From NCBI GenBank assembly GCA_002491115.1, contig DKVI01000020.1:1-13273 (forward strand): 13,273 nucleotides of DNA, read 5' to 3'. This document shows, in pieces, positions 13,252 through 13,273 of the stretch (positions are counted from its first letter, which is position 1; each line of letters opens with the position of its first letter). Under the pieces are notes generated by a model. That model made no database searches, was not told the DNA's origin, and saw only the letters and a list, made by a program, of their open reading frames with translations. The position numbers were made by a program, and so were the translations under genes. The stretch comes from Lachnospiraceae bacterium UBA7182. Its GTDB lineage: Bacteria; Bacillota; Clostridia; Lachnospirales; Lachnospiraceae.

Positions 13252-13273
13252 TAGGGTTGTTTCACGAAGAAAA

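Overview
The window looks like a chromosomal segment of a Gram-positive Clostridia bacterium, most likely a Lachnospiraceae-type gut anaerobe. This is inference from gene content and style: strong AGGAGG ribosome sites throughout, a DUF4179 anti-sigma partner for an ECF sigma factor, a DUF134/NifX-type protein, and a PTS maltose locus with a MapP-like phosphatase. There is no rRNA or tRNA gene, and I see no insertion sequence.

Region 1 (1-3331) is an AT-rich CRISPR module. An array of eight repeats, plus a probable ninth decayed one, is followed on the same strand by cas1, cas2 and csm6 in a tight operon. The repeat has a CCCC/GGGG hairpin and an ACGAGAA(Y) 3' end, like the type III-A repeat of Staphylococcus epidermidis. 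Csm6 (CARF plus HEPN) is the cyclic-oligoadenylate-activated RNase of type III-A systems. The effector genes (cas10, csm2-5) and cas6 are not between cas2 and csm6, where several known III-A loci carry them. They must lie left of the window, elsewhere, or be missing. Repeats decay stepwise toward cas1, so the leader should be beyond the left edge.

Region 2 (3363-5637) has visibly higher GC. It holds an ogt-type O6-alkylguanine methyltransferase overlapping by 4 bp a ketopantoate-reductase-family gene. Next comes a separately promoted DUF134-NifX fusion with a metal-binding-looking His/Cys tail. Its promoter is overlaid by a perfect 20-bp palindrome, and a bidirectional terminator follows the gene.

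Region 3 (5647-8320, minus strand) carries, in transcription order, a LacI/MalR-type regulator, an ECF sigma factor and its overlapping DUF4179 membrane partner.

Region 4 (8321-13273) is a maltose locus: an intergenic region rich in TTGC/GCAA half-sites between the divergent regulator and a PTS permease (IIA-IIC-IIB), then a MapP-like phosphatase and malQ. The implied route is PTS import as maltose 6'-phosphate, dephosphorylation to maltose, then amylomaltase. The phosphatase gene appears to have ACG where its start codon should be.
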